This document shows positions 16,687-25,745 of a stretch of 64,000 bases of DNA, piece by piece. A program made the position numbers and the translations under genes. The DNA lies in NCBI GenBank assembly GCA_016293915.1, contig JAEDCY010000007.1:1-64000 (forward strand). Direction: 5' to 3'. Each line of letters opens with the position of its first letter. Positions within the stretch are counted from its first letter, which is position 1. The notes under the pieces were generated by a model, which was given only the letters and a program-made list of their open reading frames with translations, was not told the DNA's origin and made no database searches. The stretch is from Treponema sp. GTDB lineage: Bacteria > Spirochaetota > Spirochaetia > Treponematales > Treponemataceae.

Positions 16687-16853
16687 GAGAATTCTGCAGA
16701 ATTGAAAGTTATGACAAATCAAGGCCAAACACTAACCATTGATGTACTTGATATCTATAGCTTAAATCAGGGAAGTCCGTTCTAGCGAAAGGACTATGAA
16801 AATTTATGACAACATTCATTTTTCTATGATATAATAAAAATGGAGGAATGCTT

Positions 16854-17060
16854 ATGCTTTATGATGTTTTAGAAAAGAAAATTGAATGTCTCACAGTAGA
16901 ACAACAGCAGTCTGTTTTTGATTATGTTGATTTCTTATTTTCTAAAAATACTGGTGTACAGATGAAAGAGCATAAGCGTAGACCAGGCGGGCTTACCGGG
17001 GAATTCTTTATGGCACCCGATTTTGATGAAACTCCAGAATGCTTTAAGGAGTATATGTAA
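16854..17060 (+). CDS. vapB: VapB-type antitoxin, DUF2281
   Basis: A 68-residue DUF2281 protein: an N-terminal helical segment (LYDVLEKKIECLTVEQQQSV) and a charged C-terminal tail with RRPGGLTGEFFMAPDFDE, the usual toxin-binding region. DUF2281 proteins are antitoxins of PIN-domain VapC toxins. The start at 16854 is preferred over 16848 because the GGAGG ribosome site at 16842-16846 is 7 nt from it and only 1 nt from the other ATG. Its stop overlaps the vapC ATG by one base. Confidence 0.85.
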   Translation: MLYDVLEKKIECLTVEQQQSVFDYVDFLFSKNTGVQMKEHKRRPGGLTGEFFMAPDFDETPECFKEYM

Positions 17061-17437
17061 TGTATATTCTTGATACACATACTCTTCTCTGGTATTTAAG
17101 GGATTCGGCTGAACTTTCTGACACAGCAAGAAATACAATTAATGATGCTGAATATATTTGTACTAGTGCAGTTTCTTTGTGGGAGATTGCTATTAAACAT
17201 AGTATTGGAAAACTGAATCTGGAGTTTTCTATTTCTCAAATTGAAGAACTCTGTTCAGAAAAAGATATATATATTCTTCCGATAAAAGGGAATCATCTTG
17301 ATGAACTTGATAAATTACCAGATTATCATAATGATCCATTTGATCGGCTTATTATTTGTCAGGCTATTTCTGAAAATATGACAATCATTACTCGCGATAG
17401 CATTATTCCAAAGTATCCAGTAAAGACTTTATGGTAA
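17060..17437 (+). CDS. vapC: PIN-domain ribonuclease toxin VapC
   Basis: A 125-residue PIN-domain protein. The acidic metal-binding residues are visible in YILDTHTLLW (D4), SLWEIAIK (E43), NDPFDRLIICQA and the later ITRD. VapC toxins cleave tRNA or rRNA and are neutralised by VapB. The gene starts within the vapB stop codon (TAATG), typical of coupled expression. Family C repeats lie on both sides of the pair, so the cassette may have moved with, or between, repeats. Confidence 0.9.
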   Translation: MYILDTHTLLWYLRDSAELSDTARNTINDAEYICTSAVSLWEIAIKHSIGKLNLEFSISQIEELCSEKDIYILPIKGNHLDELDKLPDYHNDPFDRLIICQAISENMTIITRDSIIPKYPVKTLW

Positions 17438-17447
17438 ACAGATAATT

Positions 17448-17554
17448 GGGGCGTTACGGGGGTGGAGCCCCCGTAGAGAGGGTAGCGGAAAAGACCGGAG
17501 CGAACGAAGTGAGTGAGGACTTTGGAGCGTAGGGAGAGACCTCTCCCTTCTCCT
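17448..17554. repeat. Family C repeat after vapBC
   Basis: A GGGGGTGGAGCCCCC hairpin, then GAGAGGGTAGCGGAAAAG and GAGCGAACGAAGTGAGTGAG, ending in a CTCTCCC-type arm. It is a divergent member of the same family as 16607-16686. Confidence 0.75.
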
Positions 17555-17625
17555 CATTTATTACATATTTTTTAATATAAATATACAATTCCAGGGCGCG
17601 GCGACTCGCTATAATCCTCATTAAT

Positions 17626-18969
17626 ATGAGAGATAATACTGTAAATATGACGGAAGGAAGTCCTGTCCGTCTGCTGCTGGCTTTTTCGGTGCCGATGCTG
17701 AGTGGGAATATTTTTCAGCAGCTTTATAATCTTGTTGACTCGGTGATTGTGGGGCAGTTTGTGGGAGCCCAGGCTCTGGCGGCGATTGGTGCGACTGGCT
17801 CGATTACTTTTTTCTTTTTTGCGCTTTGTAATGGAATTGGCGCGGGTGGTGGAATTGTCACTTCTCACTTTTTTGGCGAGGGCAATACCGACAAGGTAAA
17901 AAACTGTATTGCCAACACGGCCTATATTATGCTGGTGATTCCGACTACTATCGGTGCGATTGCCTTTTTTACTGCCGGTCCGATTCTGCGCTTGCTCAAC
18001 ACTCCGGATTCTATCATGGCTGATTCTAAGGCCTATATGCAGATTATGTGCGTCTGCATGGTGATGATTTCGGTTTACAATTTTGCTTCTTCTATGCTGC
18101 GCGCTTTGGGAGATTCTAAAACTCCTCTGTACTTTTTGATTTTTTCCTGCATTCTCAACGGCGTGCTGGATGTGATTTTTGTTTACAATCTCAAGCTTGG
18201 CGTTTGGGGGGCTGGTATTGCTACTTTGATTTCCAATATGGTGTGCGGTACTCTCTGTCTTGTTTTTGCTTTTAAGACAAACCTGTATTTTAAGATGAGC
18301 CGCGGCGACTGGCGGGTAAATCCTGTAATTCTTGGCCGCTGTATAAAGCTTGGAGTGCCGCTTTCGCTTCAGTTCTCTTTGATTGCGATTTCCTGTATGG
18401 CGCTTCAGCGTGTTGTGAACTCTTTTGGTCCTGTGGCGGTTGCGGCTTTTACTGCGACGAGCCGAATTGAGCAGCTGATTCACCAGCCTTACGGAACTTT
18501 GGGAACTGCTCTTTCAACTTATACCGGCCAGAACTACGGCGCTAAAAAACACGACCGCATTATCGAAGGCTACCGCAAGAGTATGCTGATGATGGCAATT
18601 TTCACCGTACTCATGATTCCACTGATTCAGATTTTTGGCAGCCCGATTACCCGCCTTTTTGTAAAGGAGCCTGAGGTAATTGAGATGGGCGCCCGAGCCT
18701 TGCGAATTACCAGCTGGTTCTACATTTTCCTTGGCGTGATTTATGTTGTGCGCGGGGTTCTCAACGGAATCGGCGACGCAACCTTTGCCCTGATTAATGG
18801 CGTGACTGAGGTTGTTGGCCGCTTTGTTGTGCCGGTTATCCTTGTCGCAATTCCGCTGATTGGCGTCTGGGGCATCTGGTGGTCGGTCGGAATCGTCTGG
18901 TTCCTTAGCGGACTTACGGCCTGGCTGCGATATCTTTATATGAAGAGACTACAATCGAAGAACCGTTAA
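17626..18969 (+). CDS. MATE-family efflux transporter
   Basis: A 447-residue multidrug and toxic-compound extrusion protein with about twelve helices. The N-terminal PMLSGNIFQQLYNLVDSVIVG and the later RAVGDSK-like segment (ALGDSKTPLYF) match the NorM/DinF-like branch. It exports cationic compounds in exchange for Na+ or H+. A TATAAT box at 17610-17615 lies 10 nt before the ATG and there is no Shine-Dalgarno site; ATG 17647 (MTEGSPVRL) is an alternative start. Base composition is visibly more GC-rich than the toxin-antitoxin pairs upstream. Confidence 0.9.
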   Translation: MRDNTVNMTEGSPVRLLLAFSVPMLSGNIFQQLYNLVDSVIVGQFVGAQALAAIGATGSITFFFFALCNGIGAGGGIVTSHFFGEGNTDKVKNCIANTAYIMLVIPTTIGAIAFFTAGPILRLLNTPDSIMADSKAYMQIMCVCMVMISVYNFASSMLRALGDSKTPLYFLIFSCILNGVLDVIFVYNLKLGVWGAGIATLISNMVCGTLCLVFAFKTNLYFKMSRGDWRVNPVILGRCIKLGVPLSLQFSLIAISCMALQRVVNSFGPVAVAAFTATSRIEQLIHQPYGTLGTALSTYTGQNYGAKKHDRIIEGYRKSMLMMAIFTVLMIPLIQIFGSPITRLFVKEPEVIEMGARALRITSWFYIFLGVIYVVRGVLNGIGDATFALINGVTEVVGRFVVPVILVAIPLIGVWGIWWSVGIVWFLSGLTAWLRYLYMKRLQSKNR

Positions 18970-18975
18970 AAAACG

Positions 18976-19124
18976 GGCTGCGACAGCGGGATAGTAGTAG
19001 GGCTAAAAATTGCAATGCAATTTTCTTAACGCCCTGCTATAGAACACCGGCCGCCAGCGGCCTTACACATTTAGGTTCATCGAAAAAATGACTCAGAGGC
19101 AAGCTGTGCTTGCCGACCTGCCCT
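18976..19124. repeat. Family D repeat, copy 2
   Basis: An inverted relative of 9675-9842. Shared blocks include GCTAAAAATTGC, TTCTTAACGC, CTGCTATAGAACA and CTCAGAGGCAAGCTGTGCTT. It lies downstream of the MATE gene; 19125-19194 then holds a short AT-rich promoter region for the GH127 gene. Confidence 0.82.
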
Positions 19125-19194
19125 ATTAAATATGAATAATTAGTACGATTTGTACAGTTGAACTTGTGGTAAGAAAATTATAAGCTATTATTAG

Positions 19195-21921
19195 ATGAAA
19201 TTCTTGAAAATTAAAGCTATAATTGTTGCTGTGGGTATAATTGCGTTGCAAACTGGATGTGACCAAGGAGAAATAAAAATGAGTAAAAATTTTGATTCAG
19301 AAGTTAAACGTTTAACTAATATAAAGGCCTTCAGTCTGGCTGATGTAAAGCTTGAAGACGAATATTTTCTTGATGTAACTCAAAAGGATATTGATTTTTT
19401 GAACACCTTTGATGTTGACCGGCTTCTATATAATTTCCGGCTCACGGCGGGGTTGCCAAACAAGGCAAAAGCTCCGTATAGCGGCTGGGAAAATACCAGA
19501 ATCGGCGGTCATACTCTGGGGCATTACCTTGCGGCTGCCTCTCAGGGAATTGCGGGTGGTTATGGGGAGTGCAAGGGACGCGATGGCGTGAGCCTGTGCG
19601 ACCGTCTTGCCGCTTTGATTGAAGGCCTTGCAGAATGTCAGGCAGTAAGTGGTCGCGACAACCGCTGCAAGCCAGGCTTCATTTTTGGCGCAACAATGGC
19701 AGATTCTGCAAAGCCCGAGCTTCAGTTTGATAAGCTTGAAGAAGGAAATCAGGCAGACACCTGGGTACCCTGGTACACAATGCATAAAATTATGAACGGC
19801 CTGGTTGAGGTTGCAAAACTCGTGGGTGGCGAGACTGGCAGCAGTGCCCTGGACATTGCCGAAAAGCTTGGTGAATGGATGTACGAGCGAACCTCCCGCT
19901 GGGACGAAGAAACAAGAAAGAGAGTTCTTTCTGTTGAATATGGCGGATTGAATGACTGCCTTTACGAGCTTTATAAATGCGCCAAGGCGGCCGGCTATGC
20001 GCAGGCAGATCATTTTAAGCAGGTGGCTCACACTTTTGACGAAGAATATCTTTTTAAAGAGATTTTGACGGCGCCGGCGGTAAAAGGAAAAGATGCCAAT
20101 ATTTTGAATAACCGCCACGCAAATACAACTATTCCAAAGTTTGTTGGCGCGGTGAATCGCTGCCTTACTTTGAAGGCAGAAGGCGACCCCGCAACTGAAG
20201 CAGAAGAGAAGCAGTATCTTGAATACTGTAAAGCCTTCTGGAATCTTGTTACCCAGCATCATACTTACATTACCGGCGGTAACAGCGAGTGCGAACATTT
20301 TGGAAAGGATGATATTCTTGATGCCGAGCGCAGTAATACAAACTGTGAGACCTGTAACGTTCATAATATGCTTAAGCTCACCCGTGCCCTTTTTATGCTG
20401 ACCGGCGAGCGCAAGTATGCAGACTATTATGAGAACACCTTTATCAACTCAATTCTGGCTTCCGTAAACCGCGAGACCGGAATGACAACTTACTTTCAGC
20501 CAATGGCCACCGGTTGTTTTAAGACCTACTGCAACCCTGATGTAAACAAAAATTACTTCTGGTGCTGTACGGGAACCGGCCTTGAAAACTTTACAAAGCT
20601 TGGCGACAGTATCTATTTTTATGATGAAGATGAGGGCGGAAAGCCACTGCTCTTTGTGAACCAGTATTTCAGCTCGACTGTAAACTGGAAGGCTCGTGGC
20701 ATAAAGCTGAGCCAGAAATCAGATATCCCTATGGGGGAGGCGGTGACCTTTACTGTAGAGGCTTTGGAAGGCGGGGAGGCTGCAGATGCAGATGTCACCG
20801 ACACAGCTGGCGCAGTATTTGATTTCACTCTGGCTCTGCGCATTCCGGACTGGTGCTGTGCTAAGCCAACTCTTTTGGTAAATGACGCTGAGGCAACTGA
20901 CGATGACTTCTCAGAAAATAACGGCTACCTCCTGGTCAGCAGAAAGTGGCAGACAGGCGACACCCTTACCCTGACTCTTCCAATGGAAATTAAAGCCTAC
21001 ACCCTGCCGGATAACCCGAATGCTGCTGCCTTTAAATATGGTCCGGTTGTACTTGCTGCAGAACTCGGCCGCGACGATAAAATGAAGCTGCGCCAGGTCG
21101 GGGTTCAGTGCGATGTCTGCGCAAATAAGATTATCCGCGGAATCGAAATCCCTCTCAATGGAAACTATGGCGGCACAAATAACCTTAAGCCGCTGGCTCC
21201 TGAATACATCAAAATCAAAAATGCAGACAGCACCGAGGCCTTCTTTGTGGATATCAACTCGCACTTTGAGCGGGAGCCGGGAAGTCTGAATTTTATTTTG
21301 CGGGATATTGAGTTGAATGATGGTGGTTTCGATACGTCCTCTGGACTACTCAACCACCGTGGTGAACTCAAGTTCTCACCATACTACCTCATCAATAATC
21401 AGCGCTATGGCATTTACTGGCTTTACGTTACAGAGTTACCAAAACAGACAGAAGCCGGTGACGCAGAAAAAGAACTTGCAAAATATACTTTCATTGAAGG
21501 TATCGGTGTAGGCTACGGCGCCCAGACAGAAGGCAACGAAACTACAGCCCCATACATGCAGGAAACCGGTACCGGCTCAGTCGGAAACCCGGGCGAGCTT
21601 ACCCGCTACGCAAAGGACAAAGGCAGCTTCTCTTATGTCTGTAAGGTTATGCCGGACAAGAAAAACTACCTTCAGTGTAACTTCCTCCGTGAAGATAACG
21701 GCAAGCGAATTATCATCAAGGCTGCTGAAACAGACACTCTTATTGCAGATTACATTCTTTCCTGTGATGGTTCGGAAGAAAAGTTCTTTAAGATTTTTGA
21801 AATTCCGGAAGCCCTCACAAAGGGAAAGGAAGTCTTGAGAATAGATTTTTCTGCCGCAAGATGGTCTGATTCAGCCCGCCTTGCAGCTCCGTTAAACACT
21901 CTTTTTCTCGGCAGCAATTAA
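19195..21921 (+). CDS. GH127 beta-L-arabinofuranosidase-like lipoprotein
   Basis: A 908-residue protein of the DUF1680/GH127 family, which removes beta-L-arabinofuranose from plant glycans. A lipoprotein signal is visible (hydrophobic residues 8-19, lipobox LQTGC, C22), so it is probably anchored to a membrane. The family's zinc and nucleophile region is present as NCETCNVHN and WCCTGTGLE. A family B repeat at 21322-21358 is read in frame near residues 710-722 (GGFDTSSGLLNHR) in the C-terminal beta region, away from the active site. The last 30 nt overlap the convergent YkgJ gene. A TATTAT box close to the ATG and no Shine-Dalgarno site are seen upstream. Confidence 0.87.
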   Translation: MKFLKIKAIIVAVGIIALQTGCDQGEIKMSKNFDSEVKRLTNIKAFSLADVKLEDEYFLDVTQKDIDFLNTFDVDRLLYNFRLTAGLPNKAKAPYSGWENTRIGGHTLGHYLAAASQGIAGGYGECKGRDGVSLCDRLAALIEGLAECQAVSGRDNRCKPGFIFGATMADSAKPELQFDKLEEGNQADTWVPWYTMHKIMNGLVEVAKLVGGETGSSALDIAEKLGEWMYERTSRWDEETRKRVLSVEYGGLNDCLYELYKCAKAAGYAQADHFKQVAHTFDEEYLFKEILTAPAVKGKDANILNNRHANTTIPKFVGAVNRCLTLKAEGDPATEAEEKQYLEYCKAFWNLVTQHHTYITGGNSECEHFGKDDILDAERSNTNCETCNVHNMLKLTRALFMLTGERKYADYYENTFINSILASVNRETGMTTYFQPMATGCFKTYCNPDVNKNYFWCCTGTGLENFTKLGDSIYFYDEDEGGKPLLFVNQYFSSTVNWKARGIKLSQKSDIPMGEAVTFTVEALEGGEAADADVTDTAGAVFDFTLALRIPDWCCAKPTLLVNDAEATDDDFSENNGYLLVSRKWQTGDTLTLTLPMEIKAYTLPDNPNAAAFKYGPVVLAAELGRDDKMKLRQVGVQCDVCANKIIRGIEIPLNGNYGGTNNLKPLAPEYIKIKNADSTEAFFVDINSHFEREPGSLNFILRDIELNDGGFDTSSGLLNHRGELKFSPYYLINNQRYGIYWLYVTELPKQTEAGDAEKELAKYTFIEGIGVGYGAQTEGNETTAPYMQETGTGSVGNPGELTRYAKDKGSFSYVCKVMPDKKNYLQCNFLREDNGKRIIIKAAETDTLIADYILSCDGSEEKFFKIFEIPEALTKGKEVLRIDFSAARWSDSARLAAPLNTLFLGSN
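21322..21358. repeat. Family B repeat inside the GH127 gene
   Basis: One 37-bp unit, GGTGGTTTCGATACG to CTACTCAACCACC, nearly the same as the unit at 14891-14928, is translated in frame. Confidence 0.85.
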
Positions 21922-22371
21922 GGCTTCTACCTCTTCTCTGTGAAGAGGTTCGTTTTCGACATAGGCTTTTTTGTTTTTCTCAATTTCTTCATAAGGCCAG
22001 ACACGTCCCTTATTCATGCCGGGGCACTCTGCAGCGCATTCATCCCAGGTCTTTTTATCGGCAATCATCCATGACCAGAAAGGGTAGGTAGAACACTGAA
22101 TTGGGCGGGCCTGGTAAGCCGAACAGCCATTGTCCCACAAAATGCAGTCATAATTTTTCTTTTCCTGCAGGGACAAAACCTGAGTGCCATAATAATAGTC
22201 GGCCCACCTGCAATACTTTGCAACAAAATCAGTAACACTCATTTTAAAGTAATCACAAAGAGTCATTAAATCGCGTTTAGAAAGATAAACAAATCCCGGA
22301 GAGTGCCCGCAGCAGTAAGAACATCTCTGGCACTCAAAGTGGAGACCGTCTTTGTAAAAACATTCAGCCAT
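21892..22371 (-). CDS. YkgJ-family cysteine-cluster protein
   Basis: A 159-residue protein with the zinc- or iron-binding cysteine pattern of the YkgJ/CxxCxxCC family: CQRCSYCC near residues 14-21, CILWDNGCSAYQARPIQCSTYPFW in the middle, and ECPGMNKG. The family's function is unknown. The promoter on the minus strand has TATACT (22384-22379) 7 nt before the ATG. The stop region overlaps the end of the GH127 gene by 30 nt. Confidence 0.85.
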   Translation of the reverse strand: MAECFYKDGLHFECQRCSYCCGHSPGFVYLSKRDLMTLCDYFKMSVTDFVAKYCRWADYYYGTQVLSLQEKKNYDCILWDNGCSAYQARPIQCSTYPFWSWMIADKKTWDECAAECPGMNKGRVWPYEEIEKNKKAYVENEPLHREEVEALIAAEKKSV

Positions 22372-22422
22372 ATCGGTCAGTATAATAGCATTTTGAAGAA
22401 ATTTAATAAACTAAAATTATAA

Positions 22423-22431
22423 GCCGATAAT
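22423..22431 (+). promoter_or_regulatory. GCCGATAAT promoter box, sigma-28-like
   Basis: The nonamer GCCGATAAT, matching the -10 consensus of sigma-28 (GCCGATAA), ends 6 nt before the ATG at 22438. Identical nonamers lie before 35736 and 44433. The expected TAAA-type -35 is poor here, so an ordinary GATAAT -10 box is also possible. Confidence 0.4.
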
Positions 22432-22437
22432 TTTATT

Positions 22438-23679
22438 ATGGGAAAGAAAGCAACAAAAAAATCAAAAGCAAATAATAAAGAGATGAAAAAGCCATTAAAA
22501 CTCAAAAAATCTACAATAATAACAATTATTGCAGCCCTGGCCCTGCTTGTTATTATCAGTGGAATTTTTATTATCCGAGCGGCAGTTCAAAAAAATATTA
22601 ATGATCGAACAGTTAGAATTGCATTCTACGGACTTTCAGATAATCTTTGTACGCTCATTCAGGAGCAGGCTCCACAGCTCGATGAGGTAATCTTTTCTTT
22701 CGACAAGATAGCAGAAGATGATGCAGATATTGATATTCTCAATAAAAAATACGATATGCTTTTCTCATGGAAAGGTGAAATTGCAGATTCTATTGCAAGC
22801 AGTGCTCATGATATTCCTTCAAAACTGCTTGAAAGAATTCCCCGTTCTTTAAGAAATAAAAAATACATGCCAATCCTTCTTGATTATTTTGAAATTGCTT
22901 TTGAAACTTCTCTAGCAAATGAACTCGGATACAATATCGAAAACGGATATAATTCATTTCAAAAATATCTGGAAGTTACAAAGTCTCATGTGTTCAGCCC
23001 TTTCTTTGCAAATGGCGGAGATGACAGAATCCTTCTTGCACTTACAGGTTGTATGATTGAATCTTTTGGCGGACTTCCTGCTTATGAAAAATTTATTGAA
23101 TTATTGAAAACCGAAAGAGATTTTAATACTCTGCTTGATGAAAGACTGGATAACGAAGGTCTTACTCTCAGAAAAGTTCTCGACGAATTAAAGGCAATGC
23201 CGAAAGACGGAAAAACTCATCCGGAATGGTATAACGGAAAAAATCAGGATTTATTTTACTTTGCAAAGAGTAAACAGATTGCAGCATATTTTACACTTCT
23301 TTCTGAACATAGAAATTTTGACTATGAAGTTGTCCGCAATTTTGATTCAGTTTATTTCCCAAAGAGAAAGCCAAAAGTTAATCATGGTTTAATTGCACCG
23401 CAGTTAAGTTGTGTTTTGATTTCTAATAATTTCAATGCAGAAAAATATTTGAAGAATCTTACAGAGCTTGATGTTCAGTCAAAGCTTTCGAATAAAACAA
23501 AGCTGGCACCGGTTCATTATCATGCGGAATGTTTTGATAGACAGGCAGATGATTTAAGATACTGGGCAGCGGCAAACTCAGGAGTAATGTCAGATCCTGC
23601 ATTGGCCGCCTTCCAGAGAGACAAGGATGCAATGACAGCATTTGCCTCTGAGATAAGAAATTATTTACGAATGAGATAA
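22438..23679 (+). CDS. Membrane-anchored, solute-binding-protein-like protein
   Basis: A 413-residue protein with a Lys-rich cytoplasmic tail (residues 1-25), a single membrane anchor (about 27-49) and an exported domain. The exported part, starting RTVRIAFYGLSD, with PILLDYFEIAFETSLANELG and ANGGDDRILLALTG, resembles extracellular solute-binding proteins of sugar ABC transporters, but there is no cleavable signal or lipobox and no permease next to it. The transcript should be leaderless. It is convergent with, and overlaps by 15 nt, the acyl-CoA synthetase gene. A function beyond ligand binding cannot be assigned. Confidence 0.62.
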   Translation: MGKKATKKSKANNKEMKKPLKLKKSTIITIIAALALLVIISGIFIIRAAVQKNINDRTVRIAFYGLSDNLCTLIQEQAPQLDEVIFSFDKIAEDDADIDILNKKYDMLFSWKGEIADSIASSAHDIPSKLLERIPRSLRNKKYMPILLDYFEIAFETSLANELGYNIENGYNSFQKYLEVTKSHVFSPFFANGGDDRILLALTGCMIESFGGLPAYEKFIELLKTERDFNTLLDERLDNEGLTLRKVLDELKAMPKDGKTHPEWYNGKNQDLFYFAKSKQIAAYFTLLSEHRNFDYEVVRNFDSVYFPKRKPKVNHGLIAPQLSCVLISNNFNAEKYLKNLTELDVQSKLSNKTKLAPVHYHAECFDRQADDLRYWAAANSGVMSDPALAAFQRDKDAMTAFASEIRNYLRMR

Positions 23680-25455
23680 TTCGTAAATCTTAGCTACAAA
23701 ATTTCGTTTTACTTTTTGTGAAGTCGTCATTTCGAGCGGCTCTTTGAGCAGGGTGATTTTTGAAATCTGGGAATAAGCCTGGAAATTCTTATTCACCTTG
23801 CTCACAATTTTTTTGATAGAATCGTAAACTTCATCCTGAACAAATTCATTATTGCGCTCAACACCAAGAGTTTTATAAAGATCATCACTAGGGTAAATCA
23901 AAGCTTCAATTTCTTCAGAAGTTTTTTCTTCATCTGCATAATAGCCGCGAACTGTAATCTGCTGAATTTCATCGTAGAGCTGGAATGCATCTTCAATCTC
24001 TTCAGGATAAACATTTTTTCCGCCGCTTGTTACAATCAGATTTTTTGCACGACCGCAAAGTTTGATGTAGCCTTCCTTGTCTATGCTGCCAAGGTCTCCG
24101 GTTTTAAAGAAGCCGTCTTCTGTAAATACAGCCTTTGTTTCTTCCGGCATATTATAGTAGCCCTGCATAACCATCGGGCCTTTTACTGCAATTTCACCAA
24201 CTTCTTCAATTCCTTTCTTTGTGATTACTTTTTCCGGATTGAGAATTTTGATTTCTTCATAAGGAGCAAAAGAACGGCCTACACTTTCAATCTTAAAATG
24301 CTCAACCGGGTTCAGTGCTATAATCGGAGAGGTTTCTGTGAGACCATAACCCTGAATAAAATCAATACCCATAGAGTTATACTGACGGCATACACTTGCT
24401 GCAAGCGGACCACCACCAGAAATTGCAACACGAAGAGTATAAATACTTGCCTGTTCCAGAACCGGTTTAAAAAATCTCTTTCCAAGATTTACATGGAAAA
24501 CTTTTTTAATAAAGAAAGAAAGCCAGCTTATAAAACCAAGAATACCAGCAACAACAGGTCCTTTAGCTTTAATTCCTTTCCTGATGCCCGAAAGCAGCTT
24601 ATTATATAGAAGAGGAACACCAAGCATAACGGTAATTTTTCCTTCTTTGAGTTCGCGAAGGAGCTTTGAAACAGCCATGCTCTTTCCAAAAACAATAGAA
24701 GCACCAGTCATAAGCGGATTAATAAAGGCCGCCTGCATTGTGTAAGCATGATGAATTGGAAGCAGGGCATAAAAAACATCTGTGTTGTAATGATTAAAAT
24801 TGCGCTGAGCAATAAAACCATCAGACATAAGGTTTCTGTGCGAAAGCATTACACCCTTTGGTTTACCCGTTGTACCGGAGGTAAAAAGAATTGCAGCAGT
24901 ATCATATTCTGTGCAAGGTTCGTTCTTTTGGTCGTCGGCAAGAGCTTCTGCTTTGAGATTATAAATAAAGCGTTCACTAGCTTCCGGATTTATAGAATAA
25001 ACTTTAAGGTTTGGAAAATTCTTTGTGTAGATTTCGGCCTTTTCATCGTCGCAGAAAACAAAAACTGGTTCAGCCGTTTTTACAATGTTTACGACTTCCG
25101 GTTCATGGAGTCCGTTATCAATCGGAACTACAATTCCGCTTGCAAAAAGGGCTGCAAGGTAAGCAGTAGCCCATTCCGGAGAGTTCTTTCCCATAACAGC
25201 AACACGGTCACCTTTTTTAAGCCCGTTTGCCATAAGCCAGTTTGCGAGTTCCTGAACATTTGCCAGAACCTCATTGTAGGTTAGAGAGCGCTTAGAATCA
25301 TCCGGTCCATCAAAAGCTGTAAAACAAGGTCTGTCACCGTTGCGCTTTGCCTGAATACGCACAAGCTCCGGGAATGTAGGCCATTCGCCTGTAAAGTCTG
25401 TGCCCCTGAAATCTTCAAGATACATCCATGGAATATTATTATTAATGTCTGTCAT
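23665..25455 (-). CDS. AMP-dependent long-chain acyl-CoA synthetase
   Basis: A 596-residue adenylate-forming enzyme. The P-loop FTSGTTGKPKGVMLSHRN is near residues 190-207, with GYGLTETSP and GFFKTGDLG later, and a C-terminal lysine-bearing region near SQKVKRNF. It should activate fatty acids to acyl-CoA or acyl-AMP; a hydrophobic insertion around SWLSFFIKKVF may contact the membrane. The promoter on the minus strand is TTGCGT (25491-25486), 17 nt, TAAAAT (25468-25463), 7 nt before the ATG, with no Shine-Dalgarno site. Confidence 0.88.
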   Translation of the reverse strand: MTDINNNIPWMYLEDFRGTDFTGEWPTFPELVRIQAKRNGDRPCFTAFDGPDDSKRSLTYNEVLANVQELANWLMANGLKKGDRVAVMGKNSPEWATAYLAALFASGIVVPIDNGLHEPEVVNIVKTAEPVFVFCDDEKAEIYTKNFPNLKVYSINPEASERFIYNLKAEALADDQKNEPCTEYDTAAILFTSGTTGKPKGVMLSHRNLMSDGFIAQRNFNHYNTDVFYALLPIHHAYTMQAAFINPLMTGASIVFGKSMAVSKLLRELKEGKITVMLGVPLLYNKLLSGIRKGIKAKGPVVAGILGFISWLSFFIKKVFHVNLGKRFFKPVLEQASIYTLRVAISGGGPLAASVCRQYNSMGIDFIQGYGLTETSPIIALNPVEHFKIESVGRSFAPYEEIKILNPEKVITKKGIEEVGEIAVKGPMVMQGYYNMPEETKAVFTEDGFFKTGDLGSIDKEGYIKLCGRAKNLIVTSGGKNVYPEEIEDAFQLYDEIQQITVRGYYADEEKTSEEIEALIYPSDDLYKTLGVERNNEFVQDEVYDSIKKIVSKVNKNFQAYSQISKITLLKEPLEMTTSQKVKRNFVAKIYELSHS

Positions 25456-25509
25456 AATTTATATTTTACACCCGAATTTCATCTAACGCAAAAAATATTG
25501 AAGGAGTAG

Positions 25510-25672
25510 TTGTCGTCCTGAAACGATAATATGACATCCTGAAAAGAGTTTATAGTATCCAAAAACGATAATATGTCATCCTGAAAAGAGTTTATAATAT
25601 CCTAAAACAATCATATGTCATCCTGAACTTGTTTCAGGATCTAAAAATAAGATTCCGAAACAAGTTTTGAAT
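25510..25672. repeat. Tandem decayed family A repeats
   Basis: Three consecutive derivatives of ATGACATCCTGAAA/ATGTCATCCTGAAA separated by AACGATAATAT-type spacers are followed by a fuller family A hairpin (GTCATCCTGAACTTGTTTCA ... GATTCCGAAACAAG). They lie between two divergent genes. A promoter for the downstream gene (TATAAT 25706-25711) lies just after them. Confidence 0.75.
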
Positions 25673-25745
25673 GCCGTTTATGTTTATTATAAAATTCTAC
25701 GACAATATAATTATGAAGATTTTTGATGAAATTAAGACGGTTATT

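Noticed and set aside
16710..16784. Short frame of 24 codons between DUF2442 and vapB
   Set aside because: No recognisable domain or ribosome site, and it adjoins a family C repeat.
25510..25672. CRISPR-like array from three regularly spaced repeats
   Set aside because: Units are decayed family A repeats with unequal, related spacers and no cas gene is nearby.
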